Shown: piece by piece, positions 46,691 through 60,450 of the stretch | How positions within the stretch are numbered: position 1 is the stretch's first letter | How the letters are laid out: every line of letters begins with the position of its first letter | NCBI RefSeq assembly: GCF_002288925.2 | Contig: NW_022098076.1 | Span: forward strand, 80,208,526 to 80,272,525 | Origin: Delphinapterus leucas | Taxonomy: Eukaryota; Chordata; Mammalia; Artiodactyla; Monodontidae | Length of the DNA stretch: 64,000 bases | Direction: 5' to 3' | The notes under the pieces: generated by a model | What the model was told of the DNA's origin: nothing | What the model saw: the letters and a program-made list of their open reading frames with translations, nothing else | Databases searched by the model: none | Translations under genes and position numbers: made by a program

Positions 46691-47044
46691 GAAATTGGGC
46701 ATTGTCATTATTGTTATCTTCCTAGTCAGTTTCTTGCTATTCTCAGACTACCCAGAGGCATTCTGTTCCCATCTCCCAAATGCCACAACTCACCCATCCT
46801 GCTTTGTATCCTTGCTCACGCACAGTTACCCTGTGCCTTCTCTATGACTAGCTAAACTGTTAGGATAATCTAATGGAAAAGGGAAAACTAGGCCACAAGT
46901 ACTCATCACAAATGGCATTGGCTGACAGATAAGGAAGATATTTGGAAAATGTTGAAATAGTATATCACAAAATGTAGATATGTGCTTCTCTTGTCTAATT
47001 TTACAGCCAGCCTGAGAGCAGGAATGAGATGGCAGCATTTCCTA

Positions 47045-47760
47045 GAACTGAAAGACGGGCTGGCCAATAAACATGAAAAAAGCTCTCCATACATTAGAAA
47101 TTAGGAAGATGCAAATTAAAATTATAATGAAATACATTTTTATACCCACCAGATTGGTAAAAATGTGAAAGTCTGACAAAACCAGATGTTGGCAAGAACT
47201 TGGCAGTATAAATTGATACAACCAATTTGGAAAATTATGGCCTTACCTACCTAGAAAGGCAGAGCATGTGTGTAACCTACTACCCAGCAATTAGGAACCC
47301 AGGAATACTCCCCAGAGAAACTCTTACCCATGTGCACTGGAAGACCAAATAAGAATGTTCTGTTACAATGTTCATTATAACAAAAAAGTGGAAACATCCC
47401 AATGTCTATCAATACTAAAACATGTAAACAATTATAAATTCATACAATGAAGCACCATACAGCTATGAGAATGAATGAACTACAGCTGCATGTATAAACT
47501 TGGACAAAAAAATAAATAAACCACAAAAGTATATATACAGTATGGTGCGATTTATATAAAAATGAAAAGTAGGATAACCTAAAGAGTATATTATTTAGGC
47601 ATACATAAATAGATGGTGAAACTAAAGGAAAAGGAATGAGAAACACAAAATCTGAGACTAGTCAGTTCTAAGTGGGATAGAAGGGACGAAGCCTAGGGAG
47701 TTGAGATACCCAAAGGGTTTCAAAAATATTGGTAGTGTTCTGCTTTATCTAGTATACCTT
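47045..47760 (+). mobile_element. Old L1 (L1M) 3' fragment
   Basis: Diverged ORF2 end (tggcaagaacttggcagtat, ctacccagcaattaggaacc, caccatacagctatgagaat) and following 3' UTR. Confidence 0.75.
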
Positions 47761-47879
47761 TAAGGAAGTTAAGATGAAGATTGAGGAACAAGAGATAAAT
47801 GTGGCCCTCTTTTTGCGGGGTGAAGGAGACAAACGCTTGGTGGCCTATACCTGAGTAGAAACACAATCGGAACACTTCA

Positions 47880-48500
47880 CATTTGATTTTAAGTTTGTTT
47901 TTTTCAGAAGGGGCATTTTTAAGAGTTTTATTTAAATTAGAGTCTAATTTATGATTATTTTTCTTTATAGATTCTGGGTTTTATGTTATGTTTTAATAGG
48001 TCTTTCACCACGCCAAGTTATTATTTTTTTAAATCACATATACTTCTTAGAGGACTTGAATGGATTCTTTTTTTTCTCTCCATTTAACTCTCAGATCATT
48101 CTGAAATTTGTTTTGGTTTTGAAAGATGGTGAATTAACCAGCTTTATTTTGTTTTCAAACAGCTCTCTAGTGAGCCCAACAAAATTTATAAAATAAACTT
48201 CTTTTTCCCCAGAGCTTTGAAATACCTTCTTTAGCACATATTAAATTTCCATATATATTTGGGTATATTGCTGAACTATCTATTCCATTGATAGTACAAA
48301 GCTATTTTAATTATTATAGCTTTATAATACATTTTAATATTTGAAAGTGTTCAATGCTTTTTTTCAAAAATTTCCTGACTATTCTCTCATGTTACTTTTT
48401 CTACATGAGCTTTGAATTCTGTCAAGTTCTGCAAAACATTCTTTTGATGTTTTACTAGGAATCAAATGTAATTTATGGGTTAATTTAGGAATTTTTCTAT
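47880..48500 (-). mobile_element. Old L1 fragment, minus strand
   Basis: T-rich text with atctattccattgatagtac and gaattctgtcaagttctgca, as in reverse-oriented old L1 ORF2. Confidence 0.5.
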
Positions 48501-48800
48501 CCAAGATCCGCGGCCTCCATGCAAGTTTTTGAACATGTCAGGCAGTGGTCCACCTTAGATCCAGCAGTTTCCTCTGTTACAATGTTTTTGCCCCCAGAGT
48601 CCTGCAGGGCCAGCTCCAACAAGTCTTCTCAGAAAGAAGTATCCCTGACTATACTATTCATTATGGTTATTAGATATAAATGTCTTTCCCTGATAAAACA
48701 TAAATTTCATGGAGCAGAGACTTTTGTGTACTAATATACGCCAAGAGCCTTAAACAGTGACTGGCACAGAGCAGACCCTAGATAAATATTTGAAGTTTTC
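48500..48800 (+). repeat. L2 3' end
   Basis: Ends in aaacagtgactggcacagag, then cagaccctagataaatattt. Followed by an AT-rich stretch at about 48810-48870. Confidence 0.65.
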
Positions 48801-48889
48801 TTTTAATGATAGGAATATCATATATTTATATAATTAATAATATATTATTATATATTATATCTACTGTATTATCTTTTCTTTTTTAAAAT

Positions 48890-49560
48890 AGATACTTCAA
48901 TAGAAAAAAATGGGCAAAGAATAGTAACAAACAATTCAACCAATAGAAACAAAAAACAAAAAGTGAGGAGGGGAGGAGAAATGCAAATTAAAACAACAGT
49001 GAAAGCAGGGATATTTTCTCCAAGGAGACTGGCAAAGATTAAAGAAATAAATGATCCGCCCTCGTGCTGGCAAAGATTTGGAAAGCTGCCACTCATAGGC
49101 ACACCTGTCAGGAATATAAACAGTAGCTTGACAATAAGAATCAAACTTTTAGATATTTATCCTCTTTGATCCTGAAATTCCACTCTTGGGATTATTCTAA
49201 GGAAGTAATCAAGGAAGTATTCTGTTTGTAATACAGAAAATTTGGAAACAACCTAAATGTACAACAATGTGATACCTCCATACAATAGAATACCATGCCA
49301 AATTAAAAATGATACTAAAATTTTTAACATGAAGAAACGTCTACAACATATTACATGAAAATCAGTTACTAAACAATATACTTAAAATGATTTTTTAAAT
49401 GCATGTATGTATGTGAGTGTGAAAAAAACTAAAACGGCTAGTATGGTATACACCAAAGTGCTAAGTGGTTATCTTTGGGTGGTGAGATAATTTTTGTCAT
49501 TGTACCTTCTGTATTTTACAGAATTGTGACTAACAGGATTATTTCTATTGTGAGGAAAAA
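48890..49560 (+). mobile_element. Old L1 (L1M) 3' fragment
   Basis: ORF2 end text: gaaatgcaaattaaaacaac, ggcaaagatttggaaagct, ctccatacaatagaatacca. Confidence 0.75.
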
Positions 49561-49865
49561 CCAATCGTGTTTGGTTCTTCTCCTTGCCTAATCAAACGTT
49601 GGTAGACAACCTCACTCTTTCATCACCACATAGGTTGTGTAGACCTGTGGGATCATGTTTGCTTTTGTCTGTAAAACATGTAACACAGAGAAAGTTTCTG
49701 AAATGATTGGGCCTCTTTCCTGTAATGCTTGTGGGTTAGGCAACAGTTGAGAAAGAGATATTGTCAGATCTGAAATTCTTCCTACATAGATCCGGAAAAT
49801 ACAATGCTGTGTTTGATGACATCTCACACTAGAGCAACAGATAGTGGCAGCCTGGTCCATCAACA

Positions 49866-50059
49866 GATGAATGGATAAAGAAGATGTGAGATTGAGATAC
49901 ACACACACACATACACACACACACAATGGAATACTACTCAGCCATTAAAGCAATGAAATTTTGCCATTTGCAACAACACAGATGAACTTGGAAGGTATTA
50001 TGCTGTCAGACAAAGACTGTATATCACTTATATGTGGAATCTAAAAATTAAAACAAGTG
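49866..50059 (+). mobile_element. Older L1 3' end, left part, split by the 50060-57441 L1
   Basis: It resembles the end of L1 ORF2 (caatggaatactactcagcc type) and has an internal (AC)n stretch at about 49899-49925. The same old element resumes at 57457 after the younger L1. Confidence 0.8.
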
Positions 50060-52118
50060 GGTAGACCTTCAAAATGGCGGGAGTAAGACATGTAGATCAC
50101 ATTCCTCCCCACAAATACATCAGAAATACATCTACATGTGGCACAACTCCTACAAAACACGTACTGAATGCTGGCAGAAGACCTCAGGCCTCCCAAAAGT
50201 CTAGAAACTCCCCACGTACCTGGGTAGGGCAAAAGAAAAAAGAAAAAAACAGAGACAAAAGAGTAGGGACGGGACTTGCACCAGTGGGAGGGAGCCGTGA
50301 AGGAGGAAAGGTTTCCACACACTAGGAGCCCCTTTGCGGGCGGAGACTGCGGGTGGCGGAGAGGGGAAAGCTTCGGAGCCACGGAGGACAGCACAGCAAC
50401 AGGGGTGCGGAGGGCAAGGCGGAGAGATTCCCGCACAGAGGATCGCTGCCGACCGGCACTCACCAGCCCGAGAGGCTTGTCTGCGCACCCGGGGCTGGGG
50501 GTTGAGGCTCGGGCTTCACTCAGAGCGCAGGGAGAGAACTGGGGTTGGCGGCGTGAACACAGCCTGCAGGGGGTTAGTGCGCCACGGCTAGCCGGGAGGG
50601 AGTCCGGGAAAAGTCTCACCTGCCGAAGAGGCAAGAGACTTTGTCTTCCCTCTTTGTTTCCTGGTGCGCGAGGAGAGGGGATTAAGAGTGCTGCTTAAAG
50701 GAGCTCCAGAGACGGGCGCAAGCCGCGGCTAAAAGCGCGGACCCCAGAGACGGGCATGAGACGCTAAGGCTGCTGCTGCCGCCACCAAGAAGCCTGTGTG
50801 CGAGCACAGGTCACTATCCACACCCCCTTCCGGGGAGCCTGTGCAGCCCGCCACTGCCAGGGTCCCGGGATCCAGGGACAACTTCCCCAGGAGAACGCAC
50901 GGCGCGCCTCAGGCTGGTGCAACCTCACGCTGGCCTCTGCCGCCGCTGGCTCGCCCCGCACTCCGTGCCCCTCCCTCCCCCCGGCCTGAGTGAGCCAGAG
51001 CCCCCGAATCAGCGGCTCCTTTAACCCCGTCCTGTCTGAGCGAAGAACAGACGCCCTCCGGTGACCTACACGCAGAGGCGGGGCCAAATCCAAAGCTGAG
51101 CCCCTGGGAGCTGTGAGAACAAAGAAGAGAAAGGGAAATCTCCCCCAGCAGCCTCAGGAGCAGCGGATTAAATCTCCACAATCCACTTGAGGTACCCAGC
51201 ATCTCTGGAATACCTGAATAGACAACAAAGCATCCCAGAACTGAGGAGGTGGACTTTGGGAGAAAAGATATATTAATATTTTCCTTTTTCTCTTTTTGTG
51301 AGTGTATGCTTCTTTGTGAGATTTTATCTGTATAGCTTTGCTTTTTACCACTTGTCCCAGGGTCCTGTCTGTTTTTTTTGTTTTTTTGTTTTTTGGTGGT
51401 TTTGTTTTTTTGTATAGTTTGTAGCGCTTGTTATCATAGGCGGATTTGTTTGTTTTTTGGTTTGTTTACTCTCTTCTTTCTTTTTAAATAACTTTTCAAT
51501 TTTTAAAAATTTATTACATATTTTTTATTTTAATAACTTTATTTTATATTATTTTATTTTACTTATTTTTTCTCCCTTTTCTTATGAGCCGTGTGGCTGA
51601 CAGGGTCTTGGTGGTCCAGTCGGGTGTCAGGCCTGTGCCTCTGAGGTGGAAGAACCCAGTTCAGGACATTGGTCCACCAGAGACCACCCAGCCCCACGTA
51701 ATATCAAACAGCGAAAGCTCTCCCAGAGATTGCCATCTTAACGCTAAGACCCAGCTCCACCCAATGACCAGCAAGCTACAGTGCTGGACACCCCCTGACA
51801 AACAACTAGCAAGACAGGAAGGAACACAGCCCCACCCGTTAGCAGAGAGGCTGCCTAAAATCATAATAAGGTTATAGACACCCCAAAACACACCACCGGA
51901 CGTGGTCCTACCCACCAGAAACACAAGATCCAGCCTCATCCACCAGAACACAGGCACTAGTCCTCTCCACCAGGAAGCCTACACAACCCACTGAACCAAC
52001 CTTAGCCACTAGGGGCAGACACCAAAAACAATGGGAACTGTGAACCTGCAGCCTGCGAAAAGGAGACCCCAAACACAGTAAGTTAAGCAAAATGAGAAGA
52101 CACAGAAACACACAGCAG

Positions 52119-52986
52119 ATGAAGGAGCAAGGTAAAAATGCACCAGACCAAACAAATGAAGAGGAAATAGGCAGTCTACCTGAAAAAGAATTCAGAGTAA
52201 TGATAGTAAAGATGATCTGAAATCTTGGAAATTGAATGCAGAACATACAAGAATTGTTTAACAAGGACCTAGAAGAACTAAAGAGCAAACAAACAATGAT
52301 GAACAACACAATAAATGAAATTAAAAATTCTCTAGAAGGAATCAATAGCAGAATAACTGAGACAGAAGAACGGATAAGTGACGTGGAAGATAAAAGAGTG
52401 GAAATAACTACCGCAGAGCAGAATAAAGAAAAAAGAATGAAAAGAATTGAGGACAGTCTCAAAGACCTCTGGGACAACATTAAAATTATAATTATAATTC
52501 GAATTATAGGGGTCCCAGAAGAAGAAGAGAAAAAAAAGGACTGAGAAAATATTTGAAGAGATTATAGTTGAAAACTTCCCTTACATGGGAAAGGAAAGAG
52601 TCAATCAAGTCCAGGAAGCACAGAGAGTCCCATACAGGATAAATCCAAGCAGAAACACGCCAAGACACATATTAACCAAACTATCAAAAATTAAATACAA
52701 AGAAAAAATATTAAAAGCAGCAAGGGAAAAGCAACAACTAACATACAAGGGAATCCCCATAAGGTTAACAGCTGATCATTCAGCAGAAGCTCTGCAAGCC
52801 AGAAGGGAGTGTCAGGACATATTTAAAGTAATGAAAGGGAAAAACCTACAACCACGATTACTCTACCCAGCAAGGATCTCATTCAGATTCGATGGAGAAA
52901 TTAAAACTCTTACAGACAAGCAAAAGCTAAGAGAATTCAGCAGGACCAAACCAGCTTTACAACAAATGCTAAAGGAACTTCTCTAG
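52119..52986 (+). pseudogene. L1 ORF1 (RNA-binding chaperone), degenerate
   Basis: It starts MKEQGKNAPDQTNEEEIGSL and contains a coiled-coil segment (about 52236-52470) and the RRM/C-terminal region ending in PALQQMLKELL at 52986. The frame is broken by two TGA codons near 52218-52235 and by a frameshift in an A-run near 52530, so no full ORF1p can be made. Confidence 0.9.
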
Positions 52987-53044
52987 GCAGGAAACACAAG
53001 AGAAGGAAAAGACCTACAATAACAAACCCAAAACAATTAAGAAA

Positions 53045-56000
53045 ATGGTAAGAGGAACCTTCATATCAATAATTACCTTAAATGTAAATGGATTAAATGC
53101 TCCAACCAAAAGACATAGACTGACTGAATGGATACAAAAGCAAGACCCATATATATGCTGTCTACAAGAGACCCACTTCAGACCTAGGGACACGTACAGA
53201 CTGAAAGTGAGGGAATGGAAAAAGATATTCCATGCAAATGGGAATCAAAAGAAAGCTGGAATAGCAATTCTCATATCAGATAAAATAGACTTTAAAATAA
53301 AGACTATTACAAGAGACAAAGAGGACACTACATAATGATCAAGGGATCAATCCAAGAAGAAGATATAACAATGGTAAATAATTATGCACCCAACATGGGA
53401 GCACCTAAATACATAAGGCAAATACTAACAGCCATAAAAGGGGAAATCGACAGTAACACAATCATAGTACGGGACTTTAACACTCCACTTTCACCAATGG
53501 ACAGATCATCCAAAATAAAAATAAATAAGGAAACGCAAGCTTTAAATGATACATTAAGCAAGATGGACTTAATTGATATTTATAGGACATTCCATCCAAA
53601 AACAACAAAATATACTTTCTTCTCAAGTGCTCATGGAACATCCTCCAGGACAGATCATATCTTGGGTCACAAATCAACCCTTAGTAAATTTAAGAAAATT
53701 GAAATCATATCAAGTATCTTTTCCAAGCACAACACTATAAGACTAGATATAAGTTACAGGAAAATGTGTAAAAAATTCAAACACATGGAAGCTAAACAAT
53801 ACAATACTTAACCAAGAGATCACTGAAGAAATCAAAGAGAAAATCAAATAATACCTATAAACAAATGATAATGAAAACACAATGAACCAAAACCTATGGG
53901 ATGCAGCAAAATACGTTCTAAGAGGGAAGTTTATAGCTATACAAACCTACCTCAAGAAATAAGAAACATATCCAATAAACAACCTCACCTTACACCTAAA
54001 ACAATTAGAGAAAGAAGAACAAAAAAACCCCAAAGTTAGCAGAAGGAAAGAAATCATAAAGATCAGATCAGAAACAAATGAGAAAGAAATGAAGGAAACA
54101 ATAGCAAAGATCAATAAAACTAAAAGCTGGTTCTTTGAGAAGATAAACAAAATTGACAAACCATTAGCCAGACTCATCAAGAGAAAAAGGGAGAAGACTC
54201 AAATCAATAGAATTAGAAATGAAAAAGGAGAAGTAACAACTGACACTGCAGAAATATAAAGGATCATGAGAGATTACTACAAGCAACTATATGCCAATAA
54301 AATGGACAACCTGGAAGAAATGGACAAATTCTTAGAAAAGCACAACCTTCTGAGAATGAACCAGGAAAAAATAGAAGATATAAACAGACGAATCACAAGC
54401 ACTGAAAAGGAAGGATTAAAAACCTTCCAACAAACAAAAGCCCAGGGCCAGATGGCTTCACAGGAGAATTCTATCAAACATTTAGAGAAGAGCTAACACC
54501 TATCCTTCTCAAACTCTTCCAAAATATAGCAGAGGGAGGAACACTCCCAAACTCGTTCTGCGACACCACCATCACCCTGATACCAAAACCAGGCAAAGAT
54601 GTCACAAAGAAAGAAAACTACAGGCCAATATCACTGATGAACATAGATGCAAAAATCCTCAACAAAATAGTAGCAAACAGAATCCACCAGCACATTAAAA
54701 GGATCCTACACCATGATCAAGTGGGATTTATCCCAGGAATGCAAGGATTCTTCAATATACACAAATCAATCAATGTGATACACTGTATTAACAAACTGAA
54801 GAAGAAAAACCATATGATCATCTCAAAAGATGCAGAAAAAGCTTTTGACAAATTCAGCACCCATTTATGATAAAAACCCTCCAGAAAGTAGGCATAGAGG
54901 GAACATACCTCAACATAATAAAGGCCATGTGTGACAAACCCACAGCAAACATTGTTCTCAATGGTGAAAAACTGAAACCATTTCCACTAAGATCAGGAAC
55001 AAGACAAGGTTGCCCACTCTCAACACTAGTATTCAACATAGTTTTGGAAGTTTTAGCCACAGCAATCAGAGAAGAAAAAGAAATAAAAGGAATCCAAATC
55101 GGAAAAGAAGAAGTAAAGCTGTCACTGTTTGCAGATGACATGATACTATACATAGAGAATCCTAAAGATGCTACCAGAAAACTACTAGAGCTAATCAATG
55201 AATTTGGTAAAGTAGTGGGATACAAAATTAATACACAGAAATCTCTTGCATTCCTACACACTAATCATGAAAAATCTGAAAGAGTAATTAAGGAAACACT
55301 CCCATTTACCACTGCAACAAAAAGAATAAAATACCTAGGAATAAACCTACCTAAGGAGACAAAAGACCTGTATGCAGAAAACTATAGGACACTGATGAAA
55401 GAAATTAAAGATGATACAAACAGATGGATAGATATACCATGTTCTTGGATTGGAAGAATCAACATTGTGAAAACGTCTATACTACCCAAAGCAATCTACA
55501 TATTCAATGCAATCCCTATCCAACTACCAATGGCATTTTTCACAGAACTAGAACAAAAAATTTCACAATTTGTATGGAAACACAAAAGACCCCGAATAGG
55601 CAAAGCAATCTTGAGAAAGAAAAACGCAGCTGGAAGAATCAGGCTCCCAGACTTCAGACTATCATACAAAGCTACAGTAATCAAGACAGTATGGTACAGG
55701 CACAAAAACAGAAATACAGATCAATGGAACAGGATAGAAAGCCCAGAGATAAACCCACTCACATATGGTCACCTTATTTATTTTTTTGTTGTTGTTGCTT
55801 GTTTTTTTGCGGTACACGGGCTGCTCACTGTTGTGGCCTCTCCCGTTGCGGAGCACAGGCTCCGGACGCGCAGGCTCAGCGGCCATGGCTCACGGGCCCA
55901 GCTGCTCCGCGGCATGTGGGATCCTCCTGGACCGGGACACGAACCCGTGTCCCCTGCATCGGCAGGCGGACTCTCAACCATTGTGCCACCAGGGAAGCCC

Positions 56001-57075
56001 TGGTCACCTTATTTTTGATAAAGGAAGCAAGAATATACAATGGAGAAAAGACAGCCTCTTCAATAAGTGGTGCTTGGAAAACTGGACAGCTACATGTAAA
56101 AGAATGAAATTAGAACACTCCCTAACACCGTACACAAAAATAAATTTAAACTGGATTACAGACCTAAATGTAAGGCAAGATACTTTAAAACTCTTAGAGG
56201 AAAACATAGGCAGAACAGTCTAGACAAATCACAGCAAGATCCTTCTTGACCCACATACTAGAGAAATGGAAATAAAAACAAAAGTAAACAAATGGGACCT
56301 AATGAAACTTAAAAGCTTTTGCACAACAAAGGAAACCATAAACAAGATGAAAAGACAACCCTCAGAATGGGAGAAAATATTTGCAAATGAAGCAACTGAC
56401 AAAGGATTAATCTCCAAAATTTATAAGCAGCTCAATAACAAAAAAACAAACAACCCAATCCAAAAATGGTCAGAAGGCCTAAATAGATTTCTCCAAAGAA
56501 GATATACTGATTGACAACAAACACATGAAAGAATGCTCAACATCACTAATCATTAGAGAAATGCACATCAAAACTACAATGAGGTATCACCTCACGCCAG
56601 TCAGAATGGCCATCATCAAAATATCTACAAACAATAGGTGCTGGTCTAGAGGGTGTGTAGAAAAGGGAACTCTCTTGCACTGTTGGTGGGAATGTAAATT
56701 GATACAGTCACTATGGAGAATAGTATGGAGGTTCCTTAGAAAACTAAAAATAGAACTACCATACGACACAGCAATCCCACTACTGGGCATATACCCTGAG
56801 AAAACCATAATTCAAAAAGAGTCATGTACCACAATGTTCATTGCAGCACTATTTACAATAGCCAGGACATGGAAGCAACCTAAGTGTCCATCGACAGAAG
56901 AATGGATAAAGAAGATGTAGCATGTATATACAATGGAATATTACTCAGTCATAAAATAAACGAAATTGAGTTATTTGTAGTGAGGTGGATGGACCCAGAG
57001 ACTGTCATACAGAGTGAAGTAAGTCAGAAAGAGCAAAACAGATACCATATGCTAACACATATATATGGAATCTAA
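53045..57075 (+). pseudogene. L1 ORF2 (endonuclease/reverse transcriptase), degenerate
   Basis: The endonuclease domain starts at 53045 (ISIITLNVNGLNAPTKRHR). The reverse transcriptase catalytic motif FADDMILY lies at about 55129-55152, and the C-terminal part ends in a stop at 57073-57075. Without the SINE the span is about 3.8 kb, near the usual ORF2 length. Frameshifts are seen, for example near 53335 and near 54851 in the AFDK motif, with further stops and the inserted SINE. It is inactive. Confidence 0.9.
55766..56014 (-). mobile_element. CHR-2-type SINE inside L1 ORF2, antisense
   Basis: A short-form CHR SINE of about 220 bp lies in reverse orientation, with its A-tail read as a T-rich run at the left. 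It is flanked by an exact 14-bp target duplication, tggtcaccttattt, at 55766-55779 and 56001-56014. It is the only minus-strand CHR SINE in the window. Confidence 0.97.
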
Positions 57076-57441
57076 AAAAAAAAAGTTATAAAGAATCTAG
57101 GGGCAGGACAGGAATAAAGACGTAGACATAGAGAATGGGCTTGAGGACATGGGGAGGGGGAAGGGTAAGCTGGTACGAAGTGAGAGAGTGGCATGGACTT
57201 ATGTATACTACGAAATGTAGAATAGATACCTAGTGGGAAGCAGCCTCATAGCACAGGGAGATCAGCTCGGTGCTTTGTAACCACCTAGAGGGGTGAGATA
57301 GGGAGGGTGGGAGGGAGGTGCAAGAGGGAGGAGATATGGGAACATATGTATATGTATAACTGATTCACTTTGTTATAAAGCAGAAACTAACACACCATTG
57401 TAAAACAATTATACTCCAATAAAGCTGTTAAATAAATAAAT

Positions 57442-57738
57442 AAAATAAAATGAGTGACTATAACAAAAAAGAGACAAACTCACAGACATAGAAAACAAAT
57501 TAGCGGTTACCAGTGGGGAAGAGGGAACGGGGGGGCAACATAGGGGTAGGGAGTTAAGAGGTACAAACTATTATGTATAAAATAAATAAGCTACAAAGAT
57601 ATATTGTACAGCACAAGGAATATAGCCAATATTTTATAATAACTATAAATGGAGTATAACCTTTAAAAATTGTGAATCGCTATGTTGTACATTGGAAACT
57701 TATATAACATTGTACATCAACTATACCTCGATAAAAAT
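57442..57738 (+). mobile_element. Older L1 3' end, right part
   Basis: It continues the older L1 3' UTR (cagacatagaaaacaaattagcggttacc type) and ends in acatcaactatacctcgata, the usual L1 end. It is contiguous with 49866-50059 once the inserted L1 is removed. Confidence 0.8.
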
Positions 57739-57965
57739 AGAAACATATGGGCTTCCCTGGTGGTGCAGTGGTTGAGAGTCCGCCTGCCGATGCAGGGGAC
57801 ACAGGTTCGTGCCCCGGTCCGGGAAGATCCCACATGCCGTGGAGTGGCTGGGCCCGTGAGCCATGGCCGCTGAGCCTGCGCGTCTGGAGCCTGTGCTCCG
57901 CAACGGGAGAGGCCACAACAGTGAGAGGCCCGCATACTGCAAAAAAAAAAAAAAAGAAACATATG
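57739..57965 (+). mobile_element. CHR-2-type SINE
   Basis: A complete short CHR SINE with A-tail, flanked by the exact duplication agaaacatatg at 57739-57749 and 57955-57965. It inserted in the tail of the older L1. Confidence 0.95.
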
Positions 57966-60285
57966 CAAAAATTCTGATTAGGGAAAAACTAATAAAGTGG
58001 TAAGCTTTTATGTCTGTAATTTCTTCTCCTAAAACAAACATTGTCCACTTCCTCATCCACAAAGTGAGGGTAGGACCTCTCCAGATGGTTTGGGGATAAA
58101 GTATGTGGAAACAATTTGAAACACGCTAAGTACTTTTGAATATTAGACATTTATATTCCAGGTAACAATCCAAGTGATCGGAGACTATTAATTTGCTCTG
58201 GTATTAAGCTTAGTAAAAGTGGGGTTGCTGTTGCAAACTGAGGTGATAGATGGTACAATTTACAATAACTGACTTTTTTGTAATTGCTATGTATCCAAAA
58301 CGAGTTCTGTTCTGGCTGAAATCTTTTATGCGTTTCCTGTAAGTCTCCTGGGGCATTCTAATCCCTTTGTAGATTACTCTGAAATTTTTAGGACTACATT
58401 AGAGTTTGGACTTTATCTTAAAAAAGATTTTAAGCAGAGAAATGACATGATTGATTTGGTATTTTGGAAAGGTCACTTTGGGTACATTGTGGAGAAGGGA
58501 TTAGGGGTGGTAGTTCAAGGGGCAAAACTCAAGGCACAGAAATCACTTAGGAGGTTGCAATAATCCAGAGGAGAAATGATAGCAGCCAGGCTGGGGCAAT
58601 GGCATGTGTTGGGGAAAAAAGTAATAATAATAGATCCGAGGAATCAACAGGTCATATACCGAGTAACCATAAACAACCAGAAAGATACAAACATGAGTGA
58701 AAGCCCATCCATTGGATTGGACCTTCTTGGAAACTGGAAGTAAATGATGGAGCCTGCTTTGCCATGCCTCCAAGGACACTGCTGTTTGAGTTGCTGAGTG
58801 CTTCATTCAAGAGCCTGTCCTGGACCCAGGTTGGTTGCAGTAGGCATTCCCAGTCACTTTCTCCTAGTTTTTCCCTTGTTTGGGTGGCTGGGGCCCCAGG
58901 TAGGTCCCCAGGCTGGGTGCAAACAAAAGGGGAGAGAGGTTCATGGGAAGAGAAAGGACATTTCATAAATATTAGTGATTACCGTAATAATTTCTCAGAG
59001 TAATTGTTCATAGTATTATAATTGTTTAAAAGAGCAGCTATGGAAGCACCTGTTTTGTAGAGTAAATAACAAATATTAACATTAACTAATGGAAAGGTAA
59101 AAATTGAACCTATATCAATGGAGCTTTCAAAGAAGAATGTGAAAAGAAAGCATAGTATATAGAGTCTGAGAACTTGTATATGCCTATAGCAACAAGAAAA
59201 CACAGAGGAAAGGTAAACTTCGGACCATTATCATGGTGGCTACAAAGTCTCACCCTCTTGGGAAAGACTCCTGAAACTTTGCCCAGAACAAACATACTCC
59301 AGCCCTGTCAGATTGATAACATAGTTCATTGAGAAGAAAGTAAGAAAACAGAGGGGCCTGGGCAAATTTCTTGAACTTTGTTCAGAAGAGCCTTGAGAAC
59401 AGAATTTCGTGAAGGACATTCCATCAAAATTACCATAGTGATGGTCCTCTATTTGACTTTAACCCGAGCCAGTCACTCTCAATGAATTATGGTAACTGTG
59501 ATGGTTGGGTTCACAGTTTACATGGTGTGTGTGTGAATGAGAGAGAAATATTATCTTTATGACTAATGCATCTTATGAAAACCAGAACAGTGACCTTTGT
59601 CCTAAACTGTCCCCTTTAAGGCCTCTCAATCTAGAGAGAATGCTGTTTCCTTTTAAACTTAACGATAGGAACATTTTAACTTAAACTACAGTAAAATAGA
59701 AAAACGTCATCTTCTTGTTAGTAGAAGTTAGCTATGGTAAAATGCACAGGAAACAAAATAAAAAGAGGAAGTGATTTTTAGTTATTCATTTCCAAGGATA
59801 GGCTTTTGTAATCTATAAGGCAATCTAAACTATCACCTTCTCATTCCTTAATTAGAGCTGAGAAGTGGAAAGAGGAACCACACTCGATCGCCGGAATCTC
59901 AGATCTTCAAGCCGGACAGTGTTGATTTCCTATCACCATGGCCACTTCAGGACTTAACCACGGCAGAGGTGATTTATAAATTTTTGTTGAATTATTGAAA
60001 AGTTATGCATGTTTTATTCACTCATATGTACCCAAAGCCAAGCACATAGTATATGACTGGTAAATATCAATATTTGTTGACTGAATGAATAACTAACCCC
60101 AACGCAAACCATGACAAAGTTGGTCCTCTGCATTCTTCTACCAGAGGTTCAGTGACCGGTTCCTCTGTTTCAACATCCCCTTCCTCCCTCGTGGTATCAT
60201 TTGAGGAAGAGCTTAGTACGGCAGTTACTTGCTCAGGGTCTAGAAACAGACAAGCCCATTTTTAAAAAACAGAAACTTAGTTTTA
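57966..60285. other. Intergenic sequence with minor old repeats
   Basis: An unnamed ancient repeat at about 58320-58620 (aagcagagaaatgacatgat, caataatccagaggagaaat) and an L2 tail at about 59995-60095. No gene seen. Confidence 0.4.
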
Positions 60286-60289
60286 CTAC

Positions 60290-60450
60290 CTACTAGGTGA
60301 ACAATTAACTTGACCTCTAGCCTCACTATCTTTACTGGTAAAGGAATAATAGTACCTACCCTGGAGAGTTGCTGTGAGGCTTAAATCAAACACAGCACAG
60401 AAAGCATGTAGCCCAGTACCTGGTAGATGGTAAGCACTGAGTAAAGCGTA
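60290..60450 (+). repeat. MIR SINE
   Basis: gaataatagtacctaccctg, then gttgctgtgaggcttaaatc and ccagtacctggtagatggta. Confidence 0.75.

Larger units (their letters stand above)
50060..57441 (+). mobile_element. Near full-length L1 retrotransposon, broken ORFs
   Basis: A plus-strand L1 with a GC-rich 5' UTR (about 50060-52118), remnants of ORF1 and ORF2, and a G-rich 3' UTR ending in an A-rich (AAAT)n-like tail. It inserted into the tail of an older L1. Diverged flanking duplications end in aagtg at 50045-50059 and gagtg at 57442-57456. A CHR-2 SINE sits antisense in ORF2. Both ORFs carry stops and frameshifts, so the copy cannot move by itself. Confidence 0.92.

Noticed and set aside
50041..50698. 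Open frames up to 197 codons on both strands in a GC-rich block
   Set aside because: They lie in the L1 5' UTR, where high GC keeps stops rare; no domain is recognised.
59880..59990. Somewhat CpG-richer patch resembling an isolated exon
   Set aside because: No reading frame or splice pattern could be tied to a known gene, including MOGAT1.
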